Positions 1 to 8,632 of a stretch of 64,000 nucleotides of DNA are shown piece after piece; the first letter of the stretch is position 1; every line of letters begins with the position of its first letter. Source of the DNA: an uncultured Campylobacter sp. (lineage in GTDB: Bacteria; Campylobacterota; Campylobacteria; Campylobacterales; Campylobacteraceae); NCBI RefSeq assembly GCF_937980635.1, contig NZ_CALJPG010000023.1, positions 76,550 through 140,549 on the forward strand. Direction: 5' to 3'. A model generated the notes under the pieces. That model was given only the letters and a program-made list of their open reading frames with translations, was not told where the DNA came from and made no database searches. A program made the position numbers and the translations under genes.

Positions 1-1346
1 ATTTTTTCTAAACTCAAGCCGCCGTCCAGCACCGTTTGTTCGTCGTAAGCGCGCCCGATGAGCTGCGCGCTGATATTAAGAGCCTCTTTGCTTTTCGCTA
101 CCGGCACGGAGATTGCGGGAAGCCCCGCTAAATTTACGCCGATCGTGTAGATGTCGCTAAGATACGCACGCAGCGGATCGCTAAGCTCGCCGAATTTATA
201 CGCCACGCCCGGCGCGATCGGCATAAAGATCAAATCGGCGTCTTTTAAAATTTCCTCATATTCACTTTTGATGAAAGCCCTTGCCTTCTGCGCTTTGATG
301 TAATACGCGTCGTAGTAGCCGCTGCTTAGCACGAAGGTGCCTAGAAGCATTCTTCTTTTGACCTCGTCGCCGAAGCCTTCGCCGCGAGTGTTGGCGTAGA
401 GCTCTTTTAAATTTAGAGCCTTTGCGCGGTTTCCGTAGCGTACGCCGTCGTAGCGACTTAAATTTGCGCTAGCCTCGGCGGTGGCGATGATGTAGTAGGT
501 CGCGATGTCGTATTTGGAGCTGCAAAGATCGCGGTAAATGATCTCATGCCCGAATGATTTTAGCTTTTCTATAGCCGAATTTAGAGCTTCTTTGACCTGC
601 TGCGAGGCTTCGTCGATATAATTTTTTATAACGGCGATCTTAAGCTTGCGATCTGCGTTTAGCTTATCCGCGGTGCTTTCGTAAGCGCCCGCGTAGCTCG
701 TGCTGTCCATCTCGTCGCGCCCTGCGATGATGTCGTATAAAATCGCCGCATCCTCGACGCTGCGCGTGATCGGTCCTATCTGATCGAGGCTGCTCGAATA
801 CGCCGCGAGCCCGTAGCGGCTGACCCTGCCGTAGCTCGGCTTAAAACCTACGCAGCCGCAAAATGCCGCCGGCTGGCGGATCGAGCCGCCCGTATCGCTT
901 CCGAGTGCGGCTACGGCGATATTTGCCGCTACGGCAGCCGCGCTTCCGCCGCTGCTGCCGCCGGGTACGCGCGAGTGATCGGTCGGATTGAGAGTTTTGC
1001 CGTAGAATGAGCTCTCGGTCGTGCTTCCCATCGCAAACTCGTCCATATTCGTCCGCCCAAACGGCGCTAAACCGCGCTCGCGTAGCTTTTTGATCACCGT
1101 CGCGTCGTATGGCGCAACGTAGCCTTGCAAAATTTTACTCGCCGAGGTGACGCTCCAATCTTTTACCTGAATGTTATCTTTGATCGCGATCGGCACGCCC
1201 TCGCCGCTGATGTTTAGAGCCTCGCCCGTGAGCTGCTCGACGTAGGCGCCGAGCTCTTTGGTTTTTAAAATTTTATCCTTTAGCTCCGCTCTAAGCGCCG
1301 AAATTTCATCCGCGCTCAGCTTTAGAGCCTCTTTCAAACTTATCAT
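1..1346 (-). CDS. gatA: Glutamyl-tRNA(Gln)/aspartyl-tRNA(Asn) amidotransferase subunit A, C-terminus cut by window edge
   Basis: Catalytic amidase subunit of GatCAB, which converts misacylated Glu-tRNA(Gln) (and Asp-tRNA(Asn)) to the correct amide form in the cytoplasm. The translated minus strand starts MISLKEALKLS and shows the amidase-signature family core: the Lys of AIKDNI, the glycine/serine block GGSSGGSAAA and the TGGSIRQPAAFCG block, which supply the Lys-Ser-cisSer triad. About 448 residues are visible with no stop codon, so the gene continues past base 1; the family is usually about 450-490 residues. The start ATG overlaps the stop of the upstream micro-ORF in an ATGA, which suggests translational coupling in an ileS-microORF-gatA transcription unit. 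Identification is secure. Confidence 0.95.
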   Translation of the reverse strand, partial: MISLKEALKLSADEISALRAELKDKILKTKELGAYVEQLTGEALNISGEGVPIAIKDNIQVKDWSVTSASKILQGYVAPYDATVIKKLRERGLAPFGRTNMDEFAMGSTTESSFYGKTLNPTDHSRVPGGSSGGSAAAVAANIAVAALGSDTGGSIRQPAAFCGCVGFKPSYGRVSRYGLAAYSSSLDQIGPITRSVEDAAILYDIIAGRDEMDSTSYAGAYESTADKLNADRKLKIAVIKNYIDEASQQVKEALNSAIEKLKSFGHEIIYRDLCSSKYDIATYYIIATAEASANLSRYDGVRYGNRAKALNLKELYANTRGEGFGDEVKRRMLLGTFVLSSGYYDAYYIKAQKARAFIKSEYEEILKDADLIFMPIAPGVAYKFGELSDPLRAYLSDIYTIGVNLAGLPAISVPVAKSKEALNISAQLIGRAYDEQTVLDGGLSLEK

Positions 1347-1453
1347 CTGCCATCCTTAAATTTATTCACGAAATAGATCCCCACGCCCGTTGCTACGCAG
1401 ATCAGCGCGATCGTAAAAAATACGAAGCCGAGACTTATGGGGCTAGCGAGCAT
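1343..1453 (-). CDS. 36-residue putative single-pass membrane peptide between ileS and gatA
   Basis: Reading the minus strand from the ATG at 1453-1451 gives a 36-residue peptide that begins MLASPISLGFVFFTIALICV and ends KFKDGR. Residues about 6-30 are a plain hydrophobic helix, followed by a short basic tail, so it should be a single membrane span. Its start lies inside the last codons of ileS in another frame, and its stop overlaps the gatA start as ATGA. From memory, C. jejuni has a tiny putative membrane protein gene at the same place (between the gatA and ileS loci), which supports it being real; I cannot check that here. Function unknown. Confidence 0.6.
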   Translation of the reverse strand: MLASPISLGFVFFTIALICVATGVGIYFVNKFKDGR

Positions 1454-4202
1454 GCATGACCTTCGCGCAGCGCGGGCAGAGCTCATCAGACTCTTTTGCG
1501 TTAAATTTCCAGCATCTCGGGCATTTGTGCTTAGAGGATTTTACGAGGCGGAAAATTTCGTCATTTATCTTAAACTCCGCCAGGGCAGGCCCGCTTTGCA
1601 GAGTGTCCACGTCGCTTACCATGAACCAATCCGCCACGCCTAGAATGTCGTTTGATAAAATTTCGTTCGAGCTCGTCTGCAAAATCAGCTCAAGCGTCGA
1701 TTTGATGATCTTGTCCTTTTTAAGCGCGTCAATAAGCTCGAAAAATTTCTCCCTCGATTTGATTAAAATTTCGTCGAATTCTAGAAAATCGTCAAATTCT
1801 ACCTGCTTGTAGATCAGATCAAAGACGTCTTCCTTGCCCTCTTTGATGATACGTGGCGCGAACTGCATTACTTCGTCGATCGTGTAGGTTAGCGTAGGCG
1901 CGATCAGAGGCAGCAGCGCTCGCGTGATCAGAGCTATCGCGCTTTGCGCGCTTCTGCGGCGCGGCTCGTCGGGTGCGTCGCAGTAGAGCCTGTCTTTGCA
2001 GATGTCAAGATAAATTCCGCTCAGATCGGCGCTTAAGAAATTTAGCAAGGCGTTGAAGCCCTTTGAAAAATCGTAGTTTCTAAACGCCGCTTCCGCGCCC
2101 GCAAAGGCGTTTGCCGCGCGCGTTAGGATCCAGCGGTCAAGCCGCGTAAAATTGCTCGTCTCGATCTCATTTAAATCACTGGTGCTTGCGAGCAGAAATC
2201 TTATAGTATTTCGGATCTTGCGGTACTGCTCGCTTACTTGCTTAAGGATATTGTCGCTGATCTTTAGATCGGTCGAATAATCGCTCATCGCGACCCAAAG
2301 GCGTAAAATTTCCACGCCGTGGCTCTTTGCGACCTCTTGCGGATAGACGACGTTTCCGACTGATTTACTCATCTTCTGGCCCTTCTCATCGACGGTAAAT
2401 CCGTGCGTGAGGATGCTTTTGTACGGCGCGCATTCGTTGATCGCGCAGCTTAGAAGCAGTGAGCTTTGAAACCAGCCGCGGTGTTGGTCGCTACCCTCAA
2501 GATACATATCCGCAGGGAATTTGCCTGCATCGTAGGCGCCGCTTTGTAGCACTGCTTTCCACGTAGAGCCGCTATCGAACCAAACGTCTAAGATATCCAT
2601 CACCTTTTCTAAATTTTCAGGCTTATAGCCGCTGTCCTGCGGTAAAAGCTCCGAAATTTCCATCTGCCACCAAGCATCCGCGCCCTTAGCCTTAAAAATT
2701 TCGTAGATATTATTTAAAATTTTCTCATCAAAAATCGGCTCTTTGGTGCTTTTATTGCGGAAAAACGCGATCGGCACGCCCCAATCCCTTTGGCGCGAGA
2801 TACACCAATCAGGGCGGTTTTCTATCATCGAGGTAAGGCGGTTGATGCCGCTTTGCGGATAAAATTTAACCTTGCCGATCTCTTCTAATGCCACTTGGCG
2901 CAGCGTCTTACCGCTGAGTTTAGGCTCGTCCATCGCGATAAACCACTGCTTCGTCGCGCGGTAAATCACCGGCTTGTGCGTGCGCCAGCAGTGTGGATAG
3001 GAGTGGACGAATTTGCCGGATTTGATAAGCGCGGGGCCTAGAAGCTCTAAAATTTTCTCGTTTGCTTTGAAAATATGCATCCCCACGAGCTCATCTACGA
3101 CGTCTGCGCGGAAGAGTTTTTTGGTTTTAAGTGTCTCGTCGAAACAGCCGCCCTCATCCACCGGCATAATCACCTCGATGCCGTATTTAAGACCTACGAA
3201 ATAATCGTCCTCGCCGTGTCCCGGAGCCGTATGCACGAGCCCCGTGCCGCCGTCCATTAAAACGTGCTCGCCGAGGATAAATTTCGAAGCCCTATCGTTT
3301 AGCGGATTGATAGCGTTTAGGCCTTCAAGCTCGGTAGCCTTAAATTCTTTTACGATCTTGCCTTCTGTGATGCCCAGGCTTACGAGGCTTTCGACCAAAG
3401 GTTTTGCAAGGATCAAATTTTCGCTCGTCAGCGCATAAATTTCATTCGGGTTCAAAGATATCGCGCCGTTTGCGGGCAGCGTCCAAGGCGTGGTCGTCCA
3501 GATGACTGCTTTAGCGCCTTTCGCGCCGATTTTAGCGTTCGCTTCACTGCTTAGATCGAACGCCACGAAGATAGAGTAGTCCTCTTTGTCTTTATACTCG
3601 ACCTCGGCTTCTGCAAGCGCGCTTTTTGCCGCCCAGCTCCAAAACACGGGCTTAGAGCGCTCGATTAGAATTCCTTTTTTTGCGATCTGGCAGAGCGCCT
3701 TGTAAATTTCAGCCTCAAACTCAAATTTTAGCGTCAGATACGGATCGTCCCAGTCGCCCAAAATCCCCATATCTTTAAATTCATTGCGCTGCACGTCAAT
3801 AAATTCTTTGGCGTGCTGACGGCAAAGCTCGCGGATCTGCACTTTTGAAAGCGATTTTTTCCGCTCGCCTAGTTTGATCTCTACTTGCTGCTCGATCGGC
3901 AGACCGTGGCAGTCCCAGCCGGGCACGTAGCGGATATCCTCGCCGAAGAAATAATGGGTTTTGGTGATGATGTCTTTTAAAATTTTATTCAGCGCGTGGC
4001 CGATGTGGAGGTGTCCGTTAGCGTACGGCGGGCCGTCGTGGATATTAAAGCTGACGCTTGCGCCCTTGCGCCTAGCCTTCATCTTTTCGTAAATTTTACG
4101 CTCGTCGTACCATGCCTTAAACCTCGCAGGTTCGTTTTGCGGCAGCGCGCCTCGCATCGCAAAGTCTGTCGTAGGAAGAAAGAGAGTATCTTTGTAGTTC
4201 AT
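1443..4202 (-). CDS. ileS: Isoleucyl-tRNA synthetase
   Basis: Charges tRNA(Ile) with isoleucine; class I synthetase with a CP1 editing domain. The start is placed at the ATG at 4202-4200 (protein begins MNYKDTLFLPTTDF) because an AAAGG lies 7 nt upstream; a longer reading to 4247 adds 15 unconserved residues. The HIGH motif appears as GHLHIGHALNK (His66-His69), the KMSKS loop as GQKMSKSVGN near residue 605, and the C-terminal zinc-binding module as CPRCWKF and CPRCAK, ending the chain at 919 residues, normal for a bacterial IleS. Downstream it overlaps the micro-ORF and is followed by gatA, so two proteins for aminoacyl-tRNA supply are probably made from one message. Confidence 0.97.
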   Translation of the reverse strand: MNYKDTLFLPTTDFAMRGALPQNEPARFKAWYDERKIYEKMKARRKGASVSFNIHDGPPYANGHLHIGHALNKILKDIITKTHYFFGEDIRYVPGWDCHGLPIEQQVEIKLGERKKSLSKVQIRELCRQHAKEFIDVQRNEFKDMGILGDWDDPYLTLKFEFEAEIYKALCQIAKKGILIERSKPVFWSWAAKSALAEAEVEYKDKEDYSIFVAFDLSSEANAKIGAKGAKAVIWTTTPWTLPANGAISLNPNEIYALTSENLILAKPLVESLVSLGITEGKIVKEFKATELEGLNAINPLNDRASKFILGEHVLMDGGTGLVHTAPGHGEDDYFVGLKYGIEVIMPVDEGGCFDETLKTKKLFRADVVDELVGMHIFKANEKILELLGPALIKSGKFVHSYPHCWRTHKPVIYRATKQWFIAMDEPKLSGKTLRQVALEEIGKVKFYPQSGINRLTSMIENRPDWCISRQRDWGVPIAFFRNKSTKEPIFDEKILNNIYEIFKAKGADAWWQMEISELLPQDSGYKPENLEKVMDILDVWFDSGSTWKAVLQSGAYDAGKFPADMYLEGSDQHRGWFQSSLLLSCAINECAPYKSILTHGFTVDEKGQKMSKSVGNVVYPQEVAKSHGVEILRLWVAMSDYSTDLKISDNILKQVSEQYRKIRNTIRFLLASTSDLNEIETSNFTRLDRWILTRAANAFAGAEAAFRNYDFSKGFNALLNFLSADLSGIYLDICKDRLYCDAPDEPRRRSAQSAIALITRALLPLIAPTLTYTIDEVMQFAPRIIKEGKEDVFDLIYKQVEFDDFLEFDEILIKSREKFFELIDALKKDKIIKSTLELILQTSSNEILSNDILGVADWFMVSDVDTLQSGPALAEFKINDEIFRLVKSSKHKCPRCWKFNAKESDELCPRCAKVMHAR

Positions 4203-4289
4203 ATTTGTACCTTTTCGTGTCTTAAAAAATTTGTGAAGTTTATCCAAAACGCCATTAAAAAGCTCTGAAAGAGCAGCCTGCGTTTATGC

Positions 4290-4295
4290 TATAAT
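4290..4295 (+). promoter_or_regulatory. Candidate -10 box for the cinA-like gene
   Basis: A perfect TATAAT sits 26 nt before the chosen start of the CinA-family gene, followed by AT-rich DNA and a GAGGG ribosome-binding site. Campylobacter vegetative promoters rely mainly on the -10 box, with no strong -35 box, so position and sequence fit. No transcript evidence is available. Confidence 0.6.
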
Positions 4296-4320
4296 GTGCG
4301 AAAATTTAATGAGGGTCTTT

Positions 4321-5451
4321 ATGAAAAATATCATCCTTGTAATCGGCGAGGAGATCCGCTACGACACGGCTTTGATGAGCTATATTTCTCGCAGCTACGA
4401 GCGGGTTTTTGGGCGGATGGACGATCTGAAATTCTTAAGCGAAAACGATAAGGTTTTGCCCTTCGCGCTTGAAAAAATGATCGATTCGTACGATTTCATC
4501 ACGATCTTTGCGGCAAACTCCGCCTATGCGGTCGTCGGTAAAATTTTATCGACGCTCTCTTTCGATTCGCTTGAGCTGAAAAACGGAGAGACCCTAGCGC
4601 CCTCGATGGCGCGAACGGTCGCGAAAAACAGCTTTCTGTTAAACGTCAGAGGTTGCTCGGTAAACGTGATCAAGGCGCTTTGCTTGCAGAGCTTGCCGCC
4701 GATCCTTCAAGACGCGCCGAGCGCGGGCGAGAGCTTTTATCTTTTCGATTGCGAATACGAAAGCGTAAAGCAGCGCCTAGAAAGCCTCGCGATCAGTTAT
4801 AAAATTTCGCTTACGATCAGTAGGCCCTGCTCCTTTTTGCTGCTCGTGCGCGCCAGTGCGATGAAATTCGGAGCGCTAGACGCGTTTTTACAAAGCGTCG
4901 GGAAGTATTATGAGAGCTGCTATATCGAAGGCGGCGATTTTATGGGCTTTGTGGTGGATAGACTGCGCGAGATAGGCGCTAAGATCACCTTCGCCGAAAG
5001 CTGCACCGCAGGGCTCATCGCCGCAAAATTCGGCGCAGTTGCGGGCGTGAGCGACGTTTTTGACGGCTCGCTCGTAAGCTACGCCAACGAGATAAAAAAT
5101 CTCTGGCTCAACGTAGGCAAAGATACGCTCGCTCGCTACGGCGCGGTAAGCGCGCAGACCGTGGGCGAGATGCTGGAGGGCGCGCTGCAAAGCAGCGGGG
5201 CGAGCTTTGCTCTTGCGGTAAGCGGTATCGCGGGTCCCGGCGGCGGAAGCGCGCAAAAGCCCGTAGGAACGGTCTTTATCGGCGCAAAGGAGCAGGGCGG
5301 CAAACAGATCGTCGGGGAATTTCATCTAAAAGGCGATCGAAACTATATCCGCGAACAAAGCGCCGATATCGCTATCTGCTTGCTTTTAAAGCTTAGAAGC
5401 GATCTGTTTTTCGGGCGGCTTCCAAGCGCGATTGCTAGGGATGAAATTTAA
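4321..5451 (+). CDS. CinA-family protein, probable nicotinamide-nucleotide amidase
   Basis: The C-terminal half (about residues 205-370) is a clear CinA C-terminal (PncC) domain with the serine block ESCTAGLIAAKFG and the block GIAGPGGGSAQKPVGTVFIG; this family deamidates NMN in pyridine nucleotide recycling. The N-terminal 200 residues occupy the place of the molybdopterin-binding-like domain of CinA, but I could not find its typical motifs, so it is either very divergent or unrelated. The start is the ATG at 4321 (MKNIILVIGEEIR), six nt after GAGGG; an earlier ATG adds nine residues without a good ribosome site. It is divergent from ileS and is followed by the lipoprotein gene 11 nt downstream. 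Confidence 0.85.
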   Translation: MKNIILVIGEEIRYDTALMSYISRSYERVFGRMDDLKFLSENDKVLPFALEKMIDSYDFITIFAANSAYAVVGKILSTLSFDSLELKNGETLAPSMARTVAKNSFLLNVRGCSVNVIKALCLQSLPPILQDAPSAGESFYLFDCEYESVKQRLESLAISYKISLTISRPCSFLLLVRASAMKFGALDAFLQSVGKYYESCYIEGGDFMGFVVDRLREIGAKITFAESCTAGLIAAKFGAVAGVSDVFDGSLVSYANEIKNLWLNVGKDTLARYGAVSAQTVGEMLEGALQSSGASFALAVSGIAGPGGGSAQKPVGTVFIGAKEQGGKQIVGEFHLKGDRNYIREQSADIAICLLLKLRSDLFFGRLPSAIARDEI

Positions 5452-5462
5452 AGGAGCGGATT

Positions 5463-6332
5463 TTGAAAAGACTAATTTTGAAAGGATGTGGACGCGATTT
5501 AGCGCAGAAATTTATCCGAGCGAGCGGCGAGCCGGGCTTTGGACGGCTGCGTAATTTCGTTTCGGCGGGCAGCGGGCAAAATTTTACTTCGGCGTACGTT
5601 GGGCAGAATTTTATCAAGATCGGCAGCGGGCAAAATTTTATCTCGGCGCAGGACGGATTAAATTTTATCTCGGCGGGTCGCGCTAGAAATTTTAGTTTTA
5701 TAAATGATTTTAGCTTTTTAAACGCGGCGCGAAATTTTACTTTGGCGCTAGTCGCGACGTGCGTTTTGGGCGGCTGCGACGGCGGATCGGACGCGCAAAA
5801 TCGCGAGCAAAGCGCGCGCTCGGAACAGAATTTTAGCGCGGGTAATCAAGGGCAAAATTTTAATAAAAGCACGGATAGCTCGGGGCGAAATTCCGTTCAA
5901 AGCTCCACACAAAATTCTATGCAAGGCTCCACGCAAAATTCCGTGCCGCAGGGCTTTGAGAGCAAGCAAAAATCCGATCTAAATTCCACGATAGATGAGC
6001 TTGCAAACGATGCTAAAGTTTTGGGCGAGGCTTTGCAAAAATTGCAGAAAAAGGCGCCCGAAGCGCTGAGCGATTTTGCCGCTCGCAACGCGAATAGGAC
6101 CAAGGATCTGCTAAAGCAGGGCGAGGCGGCGGCACGCGAGGCCGGCAAAAACCTTGATAAAATGGGGCAGAGCCTACAGGGAATCATCAAGGATGCAAAC
6201 GAGAGCCTAGGTAAGGTCTTGGAGGGCTTTGGCGCGCAGCCCAGACAGGAGCTGCGCGGCGGGCGCTCGCAGGAGCGCGATGATAATTCAGATCCTGAAG
6301 AGGCGGCTGGTAGGCAAAGCTTTAGAATTTAA
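5463..6332 (+). CDS. Low-complexity putative lipoprotein with an expanded N-terminus
   Basis: TTG start with AAAGGAG 7-8 nt upstream, 11 nt after the cinA-like stop. The protein (289 aa) begins MKRLILKGCGRD, then carries about 85 residues of repeats of the type GQNFxSAxxG, then a hydrophobic run ending LVATCVLGGC at Cys105, which looks exactly like a lipoprotein signal-peptide core and lipobox. The mature part is Gln/Ser/Asn-rich, then a helical Lys/Glu/Ala region (residues 175-260). Every repeat is encoded around an AAATTTTA core. A basic n-region more than 100 residues ahead of the lipobox is abnormal; either translation starts later, or repeats have expanded inside the signal peptide. No family recognised. 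Confidence 0.5.
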   Translation: MKRLILKGCGRDLAQKFIRASGEPGFGRLRNFVSAGSGQNFTSAYVGQNFIKIGSGQNFISAQDGLNFISAGRARNFSFINDFSFLNAARNFTLALVATCVLGGCDGGSDAQNREQSARSEQNFSAGNQGQNFNKSTDSSGRNSVQSSTQNSMQGSTQNSVPQGFESKQKSDLNSTIDELANDAKVLGEALQKLQKKAPEALSDFAARNANRTKDLLKQGEAAAREAGKNLDKMGQSLQGIIKDANESLGKVLEGFGAQPRQELRGGRSQERDDNSDPEEAAGRQSFRI

Positions 6333-6892
6333 ATTACGCTAAATTCTACTCAAAATTTTTTGTTGCAACTACCACCCACAGGAAAGCGGCAAGTCTTCGC
6401 AGGAGCGTAATGAGCCTGCACGAAAGGGGGGGCAGACACTCATAAGAGCGCGATGAGCACCCACAGCCCGACGACGGAACCGATGGCAAGGTTGTATAGT
6501 TTAAAGCACGGCTAGATTTCATCTAAATTTTATTTGTTGTGGCAAATGCTTGCAGAGAAACGATGCTAAATTTTATTAAAATTTCCCCTGCGCGGCGGTT
6601 TCGTTAAAATTTTACTCGCGCGAGCCTCCGCAATGGAATATAAATATTTGCAAAGAAGTGGTAAACCTCTGTAAAACGCGACGAGTGCCCCGAGGGCGAG
6701 CATTTCTAAATAAAGCGCGAGTAGTGGATGAAGTTTGGAATTCAAAGCTCACGCCCTTTGAAGCCGCTGTCAAAGAGAAGCGGACAGCGGCCGGTAAAGC
6801 TTTAGAATTTAAGGCTGCTTGCGATAAAACGAGAAAAATTTTACGAAGTAGGGCTATAATGCGCCCCGCAATTTCAAATTTAAAGGATAGAA
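6333..6892. other. Gene-poor spacer
   Basis: About 560 bases with no reading frame that looks like protein. It holds scattered AAATTT cores and a repeated phrase (GTAAAGCTTTAGAATTTAA-like) near 6314-6335 and again near 6794-6813, the first copy being the end of the preceding gene. The last 40 bases contain the promoter of the next gene. A 108-codon frame across 6658-6984 runs through that promoter and has no protein-like features. Confidence 0.5.
6855..6860 (+). promoter_or_regulatory. Candidate -10 box for the flavoprotein gene
   Basis: Perfect TATAAT, 33 nt before the ATG at 6893, with an AAAGGAT ribosome site between. The DNA upstream is rich in A/T runs, as usual for Campylobacter vegetative promoters. 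Sequence-only call. Confidence 0.6.
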
Positions 6893-7423
6893 ATGAAAAC
6901 TCTCATTATTTTGGCTCATCCAAATATCGCAAACTCGCTTGTAAACCGCCACTGGAGGGATGCTGTGCTAGCGCATCCCGATAAGTTCGAGCTTCATGAT
7001 CTCTACGCGCTTTATGCGGATTTTAAAATCGATGTGGAAAAGGAGCAAAAACTGCTCGAAAGCCACGATAAAATCGTGCTTCAGTTTCCGTTTCGTTTTT
7101 CAAACTGCACGCCGCTTCTTAAGCAGTGGTTTGAGGATGTTTTTACGCGCGGCTGGGCTTATGGCACAGAGAGCGGCGGCAAGCTTAAAGGCAAAAAATT
7201 CGCGCTTGCGATCTCGCTTGGCGCGACCGAGGCAAACTACTCTAAAAACGGCATCGTGGGCTTTAGCGTGGATGAGGTGCTAGCGCCATTTAAAGCTACG
7301 TTTAATTTCGTCGGCGCAACGACTATGCCTAATTTCGTCTCATACGGCTTTACTTACGATAAAAGCGAGCAAGCTGTAGAAAATAGCGCGAAAAATTATA
7401 TAGAGTATTTAAATAAGCTTTAA
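6893..7423 (+). CDS. NAD(P)H-dependent quinone/FMN oxidoreductase, flavodoxin-like fold
   Basis: A 176-residue protein of the flavodoxin_2 family (MdaB, KefF and YheR type), cytosolic enzymes that reduce quinones or similar acceptors with NAD(P)H using bound FMN or FAD. The N-terminus MKTLIILAHPNIANSLVNR matches the typical beta-strand then phosphate-binding loop; the middle block VLQFPFRFSNCTPLLKQWFEDVFTRGWAYG contains the family signature of the Pro-Phe-x-Phe and WFxDV type (about residues 62-90). Own promoter and ribosome site (AAAGGAT). It stands alone between a spacer and pyrB, so context says nothing of its substrate; an azoreductase or electron-bifurcating role cannot be told apart from sequence. 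Confidence 0.85.
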   Translation: MKTLIILAHPNIANSLVNRHWRDAVLAHPDKFELHDLYALYADFKIDVEKEQKLLESHDKIVLQFPFRFSNCTPLLKQWFEDVFTRGWAYGTESGGKLKGKKFALAISLGATEANYSKNGIVGFSVDEVLAPFKATFNFVGATTMPNFVSYGFTYDKSEQAVENSAKNYIEYLNKL

Positions 7424-7660
7424 ATTCTTTGCTTTTCTAGCCGCCCGTTGCGCGTAAAGCTTTAAAATTTTACGTAAGTAGCGCGGCGGATTTTTTAAAA
7501 TTTTCGCTCAAGAAGCTCAAATTTAATCCCAAAATTTTTAAATTTTACTCTAAAATCCCACTCGCGCTTCGTATGCGAACTCAAATGAAATTTCAAGCAA
7601 AATTATGCGTCTAAATTTGAGCCCTGCTCTTAAATTTTAAAATTTTATCAGAGATTTTTT

Positions 7661-7668
7661 TATACAAT
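7661..7668 (+). promoter_or_regulatory. Candidate -10 region for pyrBC
   Basis: TATACAAT (TACAAT as the hexamer) lies 35-42 nt upstream of the pyrB start, after a run of six T. Between it and the gene is AAAGGAGAGGGA, a strong ribosome site. No attenuator or leader peptide was seen in the 30-nt leader. Confidence 0.5.
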
Positions 7669-7702
7669 TACGGCTGAAATTCGGCCCAAAAAAGGAGAGG
7701 GA

Positions 7703-8632
7703 ATGTATAAGCTAAAGCATCTTCTTAGCGCGCAGGATCTGAGCCGCGAGGACATCTACGACTTTATAGATCTGGCGCGCGAGTTTAAAGCGCTCAACCG
7801 CTCTGACGTCAAAAAATCCGACTCGCTTCGCGGCAAGACGGTCATCAACGCGTTTTTCGAAAACTCCACCCGTACCCGCACTAGCTTTGAGATCGCAGCC
7901 AAGCGCCTGGGCGCGGACAGCGTAAATTTCACCGCCGCAGACAGCAGCACGAAAAAGGGTGAGACGCTGATTGACACCATCAGAAATATGCAGGCGATGC
8001 GCACGGATATCTTCGTGCTGCGCCACAGCTGCTCGGGCGCGGCGAAATTTGTCGCGGCCAACTGCGATGCATCGATCGTAAATGCGGGCGACGGGCTGAA
8101 CGAGCACCCGAGCCAGGCGCTGCTGGATCTTTTTACTATCAGCGAGCACAAGGGCAGGATCGAGAATTTAAACGTCGCGATCATCGGCGATATATTTCGC
8201 TCGCGCGTGGCTAGAAGCGACATCTGGGCGATGCGAAAGCTCGGCATAAACGTGCGGCTCTTCGGTCCTCCGATGATGCTGCGCGACTGCGACGCGTTCG
8301 GCTGCCCGATATGCAAAAGCGTGGAGGAGGCGATCGAGGGCGCCGACGTCATCATCATGCTTAGAATTCAGCTTGAGCGGCAAGACGGCGAGCCGAGCTT
8401 TCCGAGCGTGCGCGAGTACTCGAAATTTTTCGGACTTACCGCTAAGAGGATGCAAGCAGCGAAAGAGGGCGTCATGATAATGCATCCCGGCCCGATCAAT
8501 CGCGGCGTGGAGATCAACTCCGACGTAGCCGACGATCCGCGCTATAGCTGCGTTTTAGATCAGGTAGAAAATGGCGAGGCGATGCGAATGGCGATACTTC
8601 ATACGATAAATTTAAACAGGAGCGCACGATGA
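7703..8632 (+). CDS. pyrB: Aspartate carbamoyltransferase catalytic subunit
   Basis: Second step of pyrimidine synthesis: carbamoyl phosphate plus aspartate to carbamoyl aspartate, in the cytoplasm. The 309-residue chain carries the carbamoyl-phosphate loop ENSTRTRTSFE (Ser55-Ser61), HPSQALLDLFT and the C-terminal HPGPINRGVE, all hallmarks of the family and of normal length. Its stop overlaps the pyrC start (ATGA), so the two enzymes are translationally coupled. A regulatory pyrI chain is not adjacent. Secure call. Confidence 0.97.
   Translation: MYKLKHLLSAQDLSREDIYDFIDLAREFKALNRSDVKKSDSLRGKTVINAFFENSTRTRTSFEIAAKRLGADSVNFTAADSSTKKGETLIDTIRNMQAMRTDIFVLRHSCSGAAKFVAANCDASIVNAGDGLNEHPSQALLDLFTISEHKGRIENLNVAIIGDIFRSRVARSDIWAMRKLGINVRLFGPPMMLRDCDAFGCPICKSVEEAIEGADVIIMLRIQLERQDGEPSFPSVREYSKFFGLTAKRMQAAKEGVMIMHPGPINRGVEINSDVADDPRYSCVLDQVENGEAMRMAILHTINLNRSAR

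Noticed and set aside
4256..4276. Short stem GCTCT/AGAGC followed by five T on the minus strand ahead of ileS
   Set aside because: A five-base stem is too weak for a terminator call, and no T-box or other leader RNA could be built around it.
6658..6984. 108-codon frame ahead of the flavoprotein gene
   Set aside because: It crosses the promoter and ribosome site of that gene and overlaps its start in another frame.
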